Shown here piece after piece: positions 24,659 through 34,053 of a stretch of 64,000 nucleotides of DNA. The DNA is taken from positions 15,617 through 79,616 of the forward strand of contig JBGSOG010000079.1 of NCBI GenBank assembly GCA_041739225.1. The letters are read 5' to 3'. This stretch comes from BOKV01 sp041739225. GTDB taxonomy: Bacteria; Pseudomonadota; Alphaproteobacteria; Rhizobiales; Rhizobiaceae. The first letter of the stretch is position 1; the number at the start of each line of letters is the position of its first letter. The translations under genes and the position numbers were made by a program. The notes under the pieces are model-generated. The model did not search any database. It saw only the letters and a list, made by a program, of their open reading frames with translations, and was not told where the DNA came from.

Positions 24659-25693
24659 ATGAAGAAATTTGTACTCGCGCTTGCGGGAGCAGCGCTTGCC
24701 ATGACCGTATCCAGCCATGCGCTGGCAGCCGGAAAGACCATTGCAGTTTCGTGGAAGACCTTCCAGGAAGAGCGCTGGAAGACTGATGAAGCGGCAATCA
24801 AGAAGGTTGTTGAAGCAGCCGGCAACAAATACATTTCGACCGATGCACAGGGCTCTGCCCAGAAGCAGGCGGCCGACATTGAAAGCCTGATCGCACAGAA
24901 GCCGGACGTTGTCCTGGTCGTAGCGTTTGACTCTGACGCCATCCTGCCATCGATCAAGGCGCTCAGCGATGCCGGTATCAAGTCAATCGCTTATGACGTC
25001 CAGTTCGAAGACCCGAACGCACTCTATATTACCTTCGACAACATCGGCGTTGGCCGGATCATTGCCGAGGAAATCAAGAAAGTGAAGCCGGAAGGCAACT
25101 ACGCTATCATCAAGGGCGACAAGGGCGATCCGAATGCGGCGTTCCTTCTGCAGGGCATGATGAGCGTAATCCAGGCAGATGTTGACGCGAAGAAAATCAC
25201 CATTGCCTGCGAAACCTTCACCGACGGCTGGAAGCCGGACAATGCGCAGAAGAACATGGAACAGTGCCTGACTTCGACCGGCAACAAGATTGATGCCGTT
25301 CTTGCCGAAAACGACGGCATGGCATCAGGCGTTGTCGCGGCGCTGACCGCACAAGGCATGTCGGGCATTCCGGTCGGTGGCCAGGATGGTGACTTGGCAG
25401 CTATCAATCGCGTTGCGCTTGGCTCGCAGACCGTGTCTGTCTGGAAAAACTCGATCGATCTTGGCACGACTGCCGGCAACATGGCGAACGCCATGGCCGA
25501 TGGCGCTGACATGAAGACACTGCCAGGCGTTGCAACGTTTGATGGTGGCAAGAACAAGGTTGCCATGAACGCAATCCTGCTCAACCCGACACCAATCACA
25601 AAAGCCAATGTAAACGCTGCGATTGACGCTGGCCACATCAGCAAGGACCAGGCGTGCGCAGGCGTTGCAGCCGGTGCGGTTCCAGGTTGCTGA
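24659..25693 (+). CDS. xylF: D-xylose ABC transporter, periplasmic substrate-binding protein
   Basis: A 344-residue protein: signal peptide 1-23 (KKFVLALAGAALAMTVSSHALA), then a type I sugar-binding fold like XylF (ERWKTDEAAIKKVVEAAG, IAYDVQFED, YITFDNIGVGRIIAEE). It captures the sugar for XylHG. The ATG at 24659 has GGGAGG. The sugar is inferred to be xylose from the linked xylA and xylB. A terminator-like hairpin follows the gene. Confidence 0.9.
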   Translation: MKKFVLALAGAALAMTVSSHALAAGKTIAVSWKTFQEERWKTDEAAIKKVVEAAGNKYISTDAQGSAQKQAADIESLIAQKPDVVLVVAFDSDAILPSIKALSDAGIKSIAYDVQFEDPNALYITFDNIGVGRIIAEEIKKVKPEGNYAIIKGDKGDPNAAFLLQGMMSVIQADVDAKKITIACETFTDGWKPDNAQKNMEQCLTSTGNKIDAVLAENDGMASGVVAALTAQGMSGIPVGGQDGDLAAINRVALGSQTVSVWKNSIDLGTTAGNMANAMADGADMKTLPGVATFDGGKNKVAMNAILLNPTPITKANVNAAIDAGHISKDQACAGVAAGAVPGC

Positions 25694-25718
25694 GTTTTGG
25701 CAACTGAATAAAAAACGA

Positions 25719-25755
25719 GCCGTACCATTTGTCTGAATGGTACGGCTTTTCGTTT
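25719..25755 (+). terminator. Terminator/attenuator between xylF and xylH
   Basis: GCCGTACCATT-tgtctg-AATGGTACGGC is a perfect 11-bp stem followed by TTTTCGTTT. It is a partial terminator, common after binding-protein genes, and would make XylF more abundant than the membrane parts. Confidence 0.8.
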
Positions 25756-25786
25756 GGTGGAACCCGCAATACCGTGGAGACTATCC

Positions 25787-27193
25787 ATGTCTGACGAGAC
25801 CAATTCCAGCCAGTCCCCAGCCTTGCAAAAAGAAGGGGCGTTGACACGGTTTTTTCGTGCCACAGAAATCGATGCGCGAATTCTGGGCATGATCGCGGCG
25901 CTGCTGCTGATCTGGATTTCCTTCGATATTGCCAGTGGCATCCTGCGGGGCAATTTTGGCGGCTTGCTTGGCGGGTCGTTCCTCACTCCGCGCAATTTGT
26001 GGACCTTGTCAGTTCAAACCTCGTCCATCGCCATCATGTCGACTGGCATGGTGTTGCTGATTGTCATGCGGCAACTTGATCTTTCGGTAGGCTCCATGCT
26101 GAGCCTTGTGGCTGTGGCAGGGGCGGTTCTGCAAGTCTTCGAACTTGTTCCCATTCTGGGTGTCGGTCACCCGGCAATCTGGATGATCGCGGTTGTTTTC
26201 TGCATTTCGCTCGGCGCATTGGTTGGCGCATTCAACGGTCTCATCACCGCATATGCCCAAATTCCGGCCTTCATAGTCACACTTGGCGGGTTGCTGGCAT
26301 ACAGCGGCCTCGCATTCTTCCTCGGCAGGGGCGAAACAGTTGCGCCATTGGACAAGACCTTTGAAATTTTCGGCGGCGGGATTCCAATCAGCTGGATCGG
26401 GCCGTTCTGGAGTTGGGTACTTGCCGGCATTGCTTGTGCAGGAATAGTTTATGGTATTGTCAACGGTCGGCGTCAGCGCCATCGGTTCAAGTTTCCCCTC
26501 CGGCCGATGTGGGCAGAATTTTTTCTCGTATTTCTGGGATGTTCGACAGTCCTGGGCGTGACCAATATCATGAACTCCTACCCATGGCCGTTCAAGCTGA
26601 TAGAAAACCATGCCAAGGCCAATGGCGTGACCATTCCTGCCGGAATTGAAAACAAGGATGGCGAAGCGGTGTGCATGGCGGGCGAACAGGCAGTGCGCTG
26701 TCTGGACGGACTCATCTATTACACAGGCTATCCAGTGCCGGTGATCATCGCCTTGGTTGTTGGCCTCGCCATGACCTTCCTTGCCACGCGGACCGCGTTT
26801 GGCCGATATGTCTATGCCATCGGCGGTAATCCGGAGGCTGCGGAACTTGCCGGAATCAACACGAAATGGATGCTCGTCAAGGCATTCGCCTTGATGGGTG
26901 CGCTGGTCGGCGTCTCGGCCATTGTTTCGTCGGCACGACTGAATGCAGCAACCAATGCGCTTGGCGGATTGAATGAACTCTATGTCATCGCTGCTACCGT
27001 CATCGGTGGCACGTCGTTGGCGGGCGGGGTCGGCACCATCTATGGGGCGATGCTGGGCGCTCTCATGATGCAATCAATTATCTCGGGCATGTCACTGCTC
27101 AACCTGCCCGCAGCGTTTCAGAACGTCGTTGTCGGGGTGGTGCTTGTGCTGGCTGTTTGGCTTGACCAGTTGTATTCCCGCCGGGTGAAATGA
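25787..27193 (+). CDS. xylH: D-xylose ABC transporter permease
   Basis: A 468-residue inner-membrane permease of the monosaccharide (RbsC/XylH) family. It has many hydrophobic segments, the VMRQLDLSVGSMLSLVAV signature early on, and the cytoplasmic loop GGNPEAAELAGINTKW. A hydrophilic insert with two cysteines (about residues 273-305) makes it longer than many homologues. The ATG at 25787 has GGAG eight bases upstream. Confidence 0.92.
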   Translation: MSDETNSSQSPALQKEGALTRFFRATEIDARILGMIAALLLIWISFDIASGILRGNFGGLLGGSFLTPRNLWTLSVQTSSIAIMSTGMVLLIVMRQLDLSVGSMLSLVAVAGAVLQVFELVPILGVGHPAIWMIAVVFCISLGALVGAFNGLITAYAQIPAFIVTLGGLLAYSGLAFFLGRGETVAPLDKTFEIFGGGIPISWIGPFWSWVLAGIACAGIVYGIVNGRRQRHRFKFPLRPMWAEFFLVFLGCSTVLGVTNIMNSYPWPFKLIENHAKANGVTIPAGIENKDGEAVCMAGEQAVRCLDGLIYYTGYPVPVIIALVVGLAMTFLATRTAFGRYVYAIGGNPEAAELAGINTKWMLVKAFALMGALVGVSAIVSSARLNAATNALGGLNELYVIAATVIGGTSLAGGVGTIYGAMLGALMMQSIISGMSLLNLPAAFQNVVVGVVLVLAVWLDQLYSRRVK

Positions 27194-27202
27194 GGACAGA
27201 AA

Positions 27203-27970
27203 ATGGCAACTCCACTCATTGAAATGCGAGATATTTCCATCGCTTTCGGCGGCATCAAGGCTGTGGACCACGCAAGTGTAGATCTGTATCCCGGTGAGGT
27301 TGTCGGTCTGCTGGGCCACAATGGCGCTGGCAAGTCGACGCTGATCAAAGTGGTTTCGGGCGCATACAAACGCGACTCCGGGCAGATATTCGTTGAAGGC
27401 AACGAAGTGTCGATCAACAATCCGCGTGACGCGAAAGCGCTTGGTATCGAGACGATTTACCAGACGCTGGCGCTGGCCGACAATGTTGATGCAGCGGCGA
27501 ACCTGTATCTCGGGCGCGAGTTGAAAACCCCGATGGGCACGCTTGATGACGTGGCGATGGAGGCTGAAACCCGCAAGGTGATGCACCGGCTCAATCCGAA
27601 CTTCAAACGCTTCAAGGAGCCGGTCAGCAAGTTATCCGGCGGCCAACGCCAATCGGTTGCGATTGCCAGGGCCATCCATTTCAATGCCCGCATTTTGATC
27701 ATGGACGAGCCTACGGCAGCTTTGGGACCGCAGGAAACGGCGCAGGTCGGTGAATTGATCAAGCAGTTGAAGGAAGAAGGCATCGGCATTTTCCTGATCA
27801 GCCATGATCTGCACGATGTGTTCGATTTGGCTGACAGGCTTTGTGTGATGAAAAACGGCAAGGTGGTTGGCACAGCAAAGACCACAGACGTTGACCATGA
27901 CGAAGTGCTTGGCATGATCATTGCCGGCAAATGTCCGCCCAAGGCAATCCCCGGCCCAGGGGCGATGTAA
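27203..27970 (+). CDS. xylG: D-xylose ABC transporter ATP-binding protein, single-domain
   Basis: A 255-residue ATPase with Walker A GHNGAGKST, signature LSGGQ and Walker B LIMDEPTAA. E. coli XylG carries two fused ATPase domains of about 510 residues in total; this one has a single domain, as in rhizobial FrcA-type systems, so two copies must pair. It starts 9 bp after xylH. Confidence 0.92.
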   Translation: MATPLIEMRDISIAFGGIKAVDHASVDLYPGEVVGLLGHNGAGKSTLIKVVSGAYKRDSGQIFVEGNEVSINNPRDAKALGIETIYQTLALADNVDAAANLYLGRELKTPMGTLDDVAMEAETRKVMHRLNPNFKRFKEPVSKLSGGQRQSVAIARAIHFNARILIMDEPTAALGPQETAQVGELIKQLKEEGIGIFLISHDLHDVFDLADRLCVMKNGKVVGTAKTTDVDHDEVLGMIIAGKCPPKAIPGPGAM

Positions 27971-27973
27971 ACC

Positions 27974-29425
27974 GTGTTTCTGGGAATTGACCTTGGCACA
28001 TCCAGCCTGAAAGCCATGCTGGTCGACGGCGACCAGAATGTAGTGTCATCAGCCAGTTCTGCAGAAATCCCGATCCACCGGCCCATGACCGGCTGGTCCG
28101 AACAAGACCCTGCCGACTGGATCACGGCGTGTGAGCAAGCACTTACAGTCCTGGTGACCGCCAACCCTGCTGCGATGGCAGCGGTTCGCGGCATCGGGCT
28201 TTCGGGCCACATGCACGGTGCAACGCTGGTTGATGCCAGCGACAATCCGGTCCGCCATTGTATTCTGTGGAATGACACGCGAAGCCATGTCGAAGCAGCT
28301 GCACTTGACAGGCAGCCGGAGTTTCGGGCGCGCACCGGGAACATTGTTTTTCCCGGGTTTACCGCGCCAAAGCTGCTTTGGGTGCAAAACAACGAGCCAC
28401 AAGATTTTGCAAAAGCAAGGTATGTGCTGCTCCCCAAGGACTATTTGCGGCTTTGGCTGACTGGCGAGCACATGTCGGAAATGTCGGACAGTGCCGGCAC
28501 AAGCTGGCTTGATACTGCCCGGCGCGATTGGGACGAAACATTGCTTGCCCATACCGGGCTTGAGCGCAGGCAAATGCCAAATCTGGTTGAAGGCACTGAC
28601 AGCGCTGGCGTGTTGCGCGCCGAGCTTGCTTCGCGTTTCGGCATGCCTGCCGGTATCGTGGTTGCCGGCGGAGCGGGAGACAATGCCGCTTCTGCTTGCG
28701 GCATGGGCATCGTGGACGGCGACAAGGCTTTTGTTTCACTGGGCACTTCCGGTGTGCTGTTCAGCGCCAATGATGCATACCGTCCGCGGCCGGAAACGGC
28801 AGTCCATACTTTTTGCCATGCGCTGCCGGGCAAATGGCACCAAATGGGTGTCATCCTTTCGGCAACCGCCTCGCTCAACTGGCTGGCGGATATTGCCAGT
28901 GCCGAGCCGGCAGATCTGGTTTCTGAACTGGGCGACACCTTGTTGCCGCCGGGGCCGGTCACGTTTCTTCCATACCTCTCCGGCGAGCGCACGCCGCACA
29001 ATGATGCGATGGTGCGCGGCGCATTTGCCGGTCTTTCCGGCGGGCGCAAGGAAATGACGCAAGCGGTGCTGGAAGGCGTAACCTTTGCTCTTGCTGATTG
29101 TCGTGATGCGTTGCAGGCAACCGGTACATCGGTCAACCGGGTTGTGGCGGTGGGTGGGGGGTCCAATTCGCCATATTGGCGCAAGCTTGTGGCGTCGGTG
29201 CTTGAAATCCCGGTTGATGTCCCGGTGCAGGGCGATTTTGGTGCGGCGCTTGGCGCCGCGCGGCTTGGCATGATCGCGGCAACCGGCGCAGAACCAAACT
29301 CGGTAATGACAACCCCGCCAATTGCGCAAACTGTTGATCCAGAACCTGGCTTGCAAGCACTCTTTGCCGAGCGTCTGGGCAAGTACCGACAATTTTATCC
29401 AGCCATCAGGAGCATTTTCCCATGA
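27974..29425 (+). CDS. xylB: Xylulokinase
   Basis: A 483-residue FGGY-family kinase that phosphorylates D-xylulose to xylulose 5-phosphate. The phosphate-binding start GIDLGTSSLKAML, the GLSGHMHG substrate loop and GGGSNSPYW adenosine motif are all present. It starts at a GTG 3 bp after xylG stops, and its stop overlaps the xylA start as ATGA. Confidence 0.95.
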   Translation: MFLGIDLGTSSLKAMLVDGDQNVVSSASSAEIPIHRPMTGWSEQDPADWITACEQALTVLVTANPAAMAAVRGIGLSGHMHGATLVDASDNPVRHCILWNDTRSHVEAAALDRQPEFRARTGNIVFPGFTAPKLLWVQNNEPQDFAKARYVLLPKDYLRLWLTGEHMSEMSDSAGTSWLDTARRDWDETLLAHTGLERRQMPNLVEGTDSAGVLRAELASRFGMPAGIVVAGGAGDNAASACGMGIVDGDKAFVSLGTSGVLFSANDAYRPRPETAVHTFCHALPGKWHQMGVILSATASLNWLADIASAEPADLVSELGDTLLPPGPVTFLPYLSGERTPHNDAMVRGAFAGLSGGRKEMTQAVLEGVTFALADCRDALQATGTSVNRVVAVGGGSNSPYWRKLVASVLEIPVDVPVQGDFGAALGAARLGMIAATGAEPNSVMTTPPIAQTVDPEPGLQALFAERLGKYRQFYPAIRSIFP

Positions 29426-30732
29426 GCACCGGCTTTTTCGGCGATATCGGCAAGATCAAGTTTGAAGGAACGGACAGCACCAACCCGCTGGCCTACCGGC
29501 ACTACAACGCGGATGAGTTGGTCATGGGCAAGCGGATGGAAGACCATCTGCGCTTTGCCGTTGCCTATTGGCACAGCTTTGCATGGCCGGGCGGCGACCC
29601 GTTTGGAGGCCAGACGTTTGATCGTCCGTGGTTTGGTGAAACCATGGACCATGCGCGGCTGAAAGCCGACGTGGCGTTTGAAATGTTCCAGATTCTTGAC
29701 GTTCCGTTTTACTGCTTCCATGACGCGGACGTACGCCCGGAAGGGGCAAGTTTTGCTGAAAGCCGCAAGAATCTTGAGGCGATCGTCGACGTTTTTGCAC
29801 AGATGCAGAAAGAGACCGGCATTCGGCTGCTTTGGGGTACGGCCAATTTGTTTTCGCACCGCCGGTTCATGTCTGGCGCGGCCACCAATCCTGATCCGGA
29901 CGTTTTTGCTTATGCAGCAGCTACTGTGAAAAGCTGCATGGACGCCACCAGAAAGCTGGGCGGCGCCAATTATGTGCTCTGGGGTGGCCGGGAGGGCTAT
30001 GAAACGCTGCTCAACACCGATCTCAAGCGCGAGGATGCCCAGATGGGCCGGTTCCTCAACATGGTGGTGGAGTACAAGCACAAAATCGGCTTCAAAGGCA
30101 CCATCCTGATCGAGCCCAAGCCACAAGAACCTTCCAAGCATCAGTATGACTACGATGTGGCAACTGTTTACGGTTTCCTGCGCCGTCACGGGCTGGAAAA
30201 CGAAGTGAAGGTGAACATCGAGCAGGGGCATGCCATTCTGGCGGGGCATTCGTTCGAGCATGAATTGGCATTGGCCAATGCGCTCGGCATTTTTGGTTCC
30301 ATCGACATGAACCGCAACGACTACCAATCCGGCTGGGACACCGACCAGTTTCCCAACAATGTGCCGGAAATGACCCTGGCCTATTACGAAGTGCTCAAGG
30401 GGGGTGGGTTCAAGAACGGCGGCACCAATTTTGACGCCAAACTGCGCCGCCAGTCGCTGGAACCGCAAGACTTGTTGATTGCCCATGTCGGCGGCATGGA
30501 CACTTGCGCAAGGGCGTTGAAGGCTGCAGCGCGGATGATTGAGGACAAGGCGCTGTCGGAGCCGTTGGCCGAGCGCTATGCGGGGTGGAACGGCGCGGAA
30601 GGCAAGGCGATGCTTTCCGGCAAGCGAACGCTTGAACAAGTCGCGGAGCGGGTCGAGAAGAAGAACATCAACCCGCAGCCGCGCTCGGGCCGACAGGAAC
30701 TGCTGGAAAGCATCGTCAACCGGTACGTGTGA
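29422..30732 (+). CDS. xylA: Xylose isomerase
   Basis: A 436-residue metal-dependent TIM-barrel enzyme that converts D-xylose to D-xylulose. Clear signatures are CFHDAD (catalytic His), LWGGREGYETL, IEPKPQEP and SIDMNRND. It is coupled to xylB by an ATGA overlap, so the catabolic genes run kinase then isomerase. Confidence 0.97.
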   Translation: MSTGFFGDIGKIKFEGTDSTNPLAYRHYNADELVMGKRMEDHLRFAVAYWHSFAWPGGDPFGGQTFDRPWFGETMDHARLKADVAFEMFQILDVPFYCFHDADVRPEGASFAESRKNLEAIVDVFAQMQKETGIRLLWGTANLFSHRRFMSGAATNPDPDVFAYAAATVKSCMDATRKLGGANYVLWGGREGYETLLNTDLKREDAQMGRFLNMVVEYKHKIGFKGTILIEPKPQEPSKHQYDYDVATVYGFLRRHGLENEVKVNIEQGHAILAGHSFEHELALANALGIFGSIDMNRNDYQSGWDTDQFPNNVPEMTLAYYEVLKGGGFKNGGTNFDAKLRRQSLEPQDLLIAHVGGMDTCARALKAAARMIEDKALSEPLAERYAGWNGAEGKAMLSGKRTLEQVAERVEKKNINPQPRSGRQELLESIVNRYV

Positions 30733-30863
30733 TTCTTCCGGTGGTTTCGAGATGGCAGGGGCATTTGCCCTTGCCGTTTGCCGACATCAAGCTTATGTTG
30801 CACTGCACAATAAATTTTCCGCTGCCGGGGAGGGGTGGCTTCAAAACTGCAGGACGACAGCCA

Positions 30864-31430
30864 ATGCACATAGAGCTAGCGCCCGACCCGGAATTTCCTT
30901 TTCCTCCCGGTGTACGTGTCCGTATCCTTGGAAAAGACGACATCGGCCTTCTGGTGGACCACGTGATGGCGCTTGACACCCAAGGGCGCCGCGACCGCTT
31001 CAATGGGACGGCAAGTGCCCAATGGGTCGAAGAATATGCCCGCAAGTGCATTACTCCCGGCACCTTGGTCATTGCAGCGGAAACCGAAGGCAAGGTGGTG
31101 GCAATCGCTGAATTGCACCCGACGGACGCATTGAGCGGCGAGCTTGCTTTCAGCGTGTTGCAGGATTGGCGGGGTTTGGGGCTTGGGGCGGCGCTGTTTG
31201 CGTTGATCGCCGAAGCTGCCTGGTCGCGCGGGCTGGACCGGCTGGAAATCACCACCCACTCGGACAACGAAGCGATGAAGCGGCTTGCCCGGCGGTTTGG
31301 CACGGAATTGACGTTTGATCACGGTGAAACGACAGGGCGCATTGCCCTTGATTCAATTCACATGCTCGACCGGGAAGGCAATCATAGACATTGGGCGACC
31401 GACAAGACAGTCCGGGCCAAGCGGCATTAG
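30864..31430 (+). CDS. GNAT-family N-acetyltransferase
   Basis: A 188-residue GNAT protein. The acetyl-CoA site is recognisable as DWRGLGLGAALF (R/QxxGxG/A variant), with VIAAETEGKVVAIAELHP before it. Substrate unknown. It follows xylA by about 130 bp on the same strand, perhaps by read-through, but has no evident link to xylose use. I chose the ATG at 30864 (AGGA upstream); earlier starts would add a low-similarity leader. Confidence 0.75.
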   Translation: MHIELAPDPEFPFPPGVRVRILGKDDIGLLVDHVMALDTQGRRDRFNGTASAQWVEEYARKCITPGTLVIAAETEGKVVAIAELHPTDALSGELAFSVLQDWRGLGLGAALFALIAEAAWSRGLDRLEITTHSDNEAMKRLARRFGTELTFDHGETTGRIALDSIHMLDREGNHRHWATDKTVRAKRH

Positions 31431-31450
31431 CGCCAGCGATAAAACCGCTG

Positions 31451-32290
31451 TCAACGCATCAGCTGCGGGCGAAATGTCAGGCGCGGCCTGGCTTCGGGCT
31501 CAAGGTGCCGGTTGAGCCGTCGGTTGGCGATGCCAAACAAAAGGATGATCAGCACAGTTGTTCCGATAAAATATGCGGCAATGATCGGATATGGGACAAA
31601 CGGATTGTAGGTTTTCTGGGCGAAATAGCTGGCGTAGTAAAGCGCATCGCCCTCTTGCCGCCATGCCGGGAAGCCTGAAAAAAATACCAGCGTGGTGGCA
31701 TGAAACAGGAAGATCGCCTCGTTGGTGTAGGATGGCCAGGCGAGCCGCAACAAGGTTGGCCAAACAATGCGCCGAAACCTTGTGAAACCGTCCATGCCAT
31801 AGGCCTGCGCTGCTTCAACATCGCCTTTTGGAACATTGCGCAGGGCGCCATAGAAAATCTCGGCGCTGTAGGCGGACGTGTTGAGAAACAACACAATCAA
31901 CGCGCCAAGCCAAGCCTTGGTCAGCCAACCGGTCTCAACAGTCAGCGTGGCAAAGCCGAGCGGGATGTCGAACCCGACCCGGGGCAGGATCACGAACAGC
32001 TCATATGCAAAGAAAAACTGGATGAACAATGGCGAGCCACGGAAAAAGAAGATGAACCATTCGGCAGGCTTGCGGGCAAACGGGTTTGCAGACGTGCGGG
32101 CCAACGCCAGCAGCGTTGCAAGGAAGAAGCCCAGCACGACAGCAAGCGCGGCAAAATAGATGTTCCACACCATGCCGCTGCCGATCAGCACAACCTGCTC
32201 GCAAAGGGAGATGTCGGCCTTGGGCAATTGCCTTGCGCCGATACCGATTGCGCGCAACGAATAATCTGCAATGGTTTGCGCACAACTCAT
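31451..32290 (-). CDS. Polar amino-acid ABC transporter permease (HisM/ArtM type)
   Basis: A 279-residue inner-membrane protein with about five hydrophobic helices and the conserved cytoplasmic EAA-like loop EAAQAYGMDGFTRFRRIVWP. The segment FFRGSPLFIQFFF is typical of polar amino-acid permeases. Its ATG overlaps the stop of the partner permease gene. It is the last gene of a four-gene minus-strand transporter operon and converges with the GNAT gene. Confidence 0.88.
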   Translation of the reverse strand: MSCAQTIADYSLRAIGIGARQLPKADISLCEQVVLIGSGMVWNIYFAALAVVLGFFLATLLALARTSANPFARKPAEWFIFFFRGSPLFIQFFFAYELFVILPRVGFDIPLGFATLTVETGWLTKAWLGALIVLFLNTSAYSAEIFYGALRNVPKGDVEAAQAYGMDGFTRFRRIVWPTLLRLAWPSYTNEAIFLFHATTLVFFSGFPAWRQEGDALYYASYFAQKTYNPFVPYPIIAAYFIGTTVLIILLFGIANRRLNRHLEPEARPRLTFRPQLMR

Positions 32291-33171
32291 CCTGCTGCTC
32301 CGGCAATGAGGCTGTCACTGCCTGCCGCGGTGGCTTGTCCGCGTGATACACGACGGGTCAGGTTGGCGAACACTTTCTCGCTCACCCAGGTCAGTAGCAG
32401 ATAATAAACCAGCAAGCCGAGGAAATACCAAATACGCCAATCGGGGTGTGGATAGTCAAAGAACGAGGTTTTCGAGCCGCCCAGTTCGCGTGCCCAGTAG
32501 ACGATGTCTTCTATGCCGAGCAGGAACAGGAGCGGCGTTGCCTTGATCAGGATGATCCACAAATTCGAAAGGCCGGGCAGGGCATAAATCCACATTTGCG
32601 GCAAGTGGATGCGCCAGAACGATTGGCGGTCATTCATGCCAAAGGCACGCGCAGTCTCAAGCTGGCCACGCGGAACAGCACTCAACGCACCGTCGATGGT
32701 GTTTGCGGCAAAGGCCCCGAAGACCAGGGCAAAGGCGATTATTGCCAGCGCAAATCCCCAAGCCTCGTGCGCCCATTGAGGGTCGCTGTTGAGTGGCATT
32801 TTCGCCGCCGTGCAGACAACGAAGTCATTTCCGCGATAAACAGCTTCGGTAACTTCCGGGCAAAGCATTTTGTGGCGGGTAAATTCGACAAGCTGGTCAA
32901 TGGCAACCGGCACAAAAAGGAAGAAAATGATATCGGGAATGCCGCGAACCATGTTGGTATAGGCCTTGCCGATCAGGCTCAGCGGCAGCAGGGCAGAGCG
33001 TTTGGCAAAAGCGCCGAGAAATCCGAGTGCCAACACAAAAGGCGCGGTTGCGAAAATCAGCGCCAATACGATCAGAAAGCTGAAATAGAACTGCTGGTGC
33101 TTCAAATTTGTGAAGTAACAGGCATACCACGCGATGCCTTCCAGGGTTTTTGGATCAGCGCAGAAGTCCAC
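32287..33171 (-). CDS. Polar amino-acid ABC transporter permease (HisQ type)
   Basis: A 294-residue inner-membrane permease partner. It contains MVRGIPDIIFFLFV and the EAA-like loop ETARAFGMNDRQSFWRIHLPQ. The start is a GTG at 33171 preceded by GAGGG. A periplasmic loop with two cysteines (about residues 98-119) follows the second helix. It ends in an ATGA overlap with the second permease. Confidence 0.88.
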   Translation of the reverse strand: MDFCADPKTLEGIAWYACYFTNLKHQQFYFSFLIVLALIFATAPFVLALGFLGAFAKRSALLPLSLIGKAYTNMVRGIPDIIFFLFVPVAIDQLVEFTRHKMLCPEVTEAVYRGNDFVVCTAAKMPLNSDPQWAHEAWGFALAIIAFALVFGAFAANTIDGALSAVPRGQLETARAFGMNDRQSFWRIHLPQMWIYALPGLSNLWIILIKATPLLFLLGIEDIVYWARELGGSKTSFFDYPHPDWRIWYFLGLLVYYLLLTWVSEKVFANLTRRVSRGQATAAGSDSLIAGAAG

Positions 33172-33224
33172 GTGCCGCCCTCTTTCAGGTCAAGGTGGAT
33201 ACAGGGCAAGGACCCTGGTATTCG

Positions 33225-33250
33225 GGACGCGCCACAATGGCGGCGCGTCC
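33225..33250 (-). other. Intercistronic hairpin after the binding-protein gene
   Basis: GGACGCGCC and GGCGCGTCC form a perfect 9-bp stem with an 8-nt loop, in the 102-bp gap between the binding-protein gene and the first permease gene. There is no U-run in the direction of transcription, so it more likely protects the upstream mRNA than ends it. Confidence 0.5.
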
Positions 33251-33273
33251 GTGTTTTTGATGAATTGAATGGC

Positions 33274-34005
33274 TCAGTATGGGCCTTTTACGCCTTCAAA
33301 CCACTTCTCGATCATGGTGTTCAAGGTTCCGTCGCTTTTTACCTTGGCGATGGCTGCGTTGAATTTTCCAAGCATCTCGGCATCAGACTTGCGCACGCCC
33401 ATGCCAATGCCGCTGCCAAGGACAACGTCCTTGCCGATGAATTCGAGCTCGCCATTGCTTTCCTTGACGATCTTTTCGAGGAATGCCTTGTCGGCAAATA
33501 CCGCGTCCGCTTCGCCATTGCGCACTGCCGCGATGGTTTCATCGGCGGTGGCAAATTCAACCAGCGTCGCACCTGATGTTGTCACGTGGCTGGACTGGAT
33601 GGTGTTGACCTGGGCTGCGATATTGCCCTTGGCAGTATCGACAGTTGCGCCTTTCTTAGCGGCGTAGGCGCTAGGATCCGGCGGAAAATATGGGTCGGAG
33701 AAGTCGATTTTTTCCTTGCGCTCATCATTGATGCTCATGCCGGCCATGATGGTGTCGTAGTTGCCGGAAAGCAGGTTCGGGATAATCGAATCCCAGTCGT
33801 TCTTGACCCATTCGCACTTGTAGCCGGCAAGTTCGCACAGCTTGTCGCCAAGTTCGCGTTCAAACCCGTCGATTTCGCCTTTGTCGTTGACGAAATTGTA
33901 CGGCTCGTAGGCGCCTTCCGTGCCCATGCGAATGGTCTTGTCGTGTGCCATCGCTGTGCCAGCTGCGAAGGCGGCAATAGCAAGGCCAATGATCAGTTTT
34001 CTCAT
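33274..34005 (-). CDS. Polar amino-acid ABC transporter, periplasmic binding protein
   Basis: A 243-residue protein with a signal peptide (KLIIGLAIAAFAAGTAMA) and the SBP_bac_3 fold (YEPYNFVNDKGEIDGFERELG, MAGMSINDERKEKIDFS, GEADAVFADK). The ligand is probably a basic amino acid or related cation by family, and the linked ureohydrolase and ornithine-cyclodeaminase-family genes on the other strand fit that, but it is inference. Confidence 0.9.
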   Translation of the reverse strand: MRKLIIGLAIAAFAAGTAMAHDKTIRMGTEGAYEPYNFVNDKGEIDGFERELGDKLCELAGYKCEWVKNDWDSIIPNLLSGNYDTIMAGMSINDERKEKIDFSDPYFPPDPSAYAAKKGATVDTAKGNIAAQVNTIQSSHVTTSGATLVEFATADETIAAVRNGEADAVFADKAFLEKIVKESNGELEFIGKDVVLGSGIGMGVRKSDAEMLGKFNAAIAKVKSDGTLNTMIEKWFEGVKGPY

Positions 34006-34053
34006 ATGGTGGTTCCCTCTTTCTGGTTGGTCTGCCTTTCGGCGGTTATTCGG

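Noticed and set aside
29395..30639. Open frame of 414 codons opposite xylA
   Set aside because: xylA is certain on the other strand, and this frame is Arg/His/Gln-rich noise with no domain.
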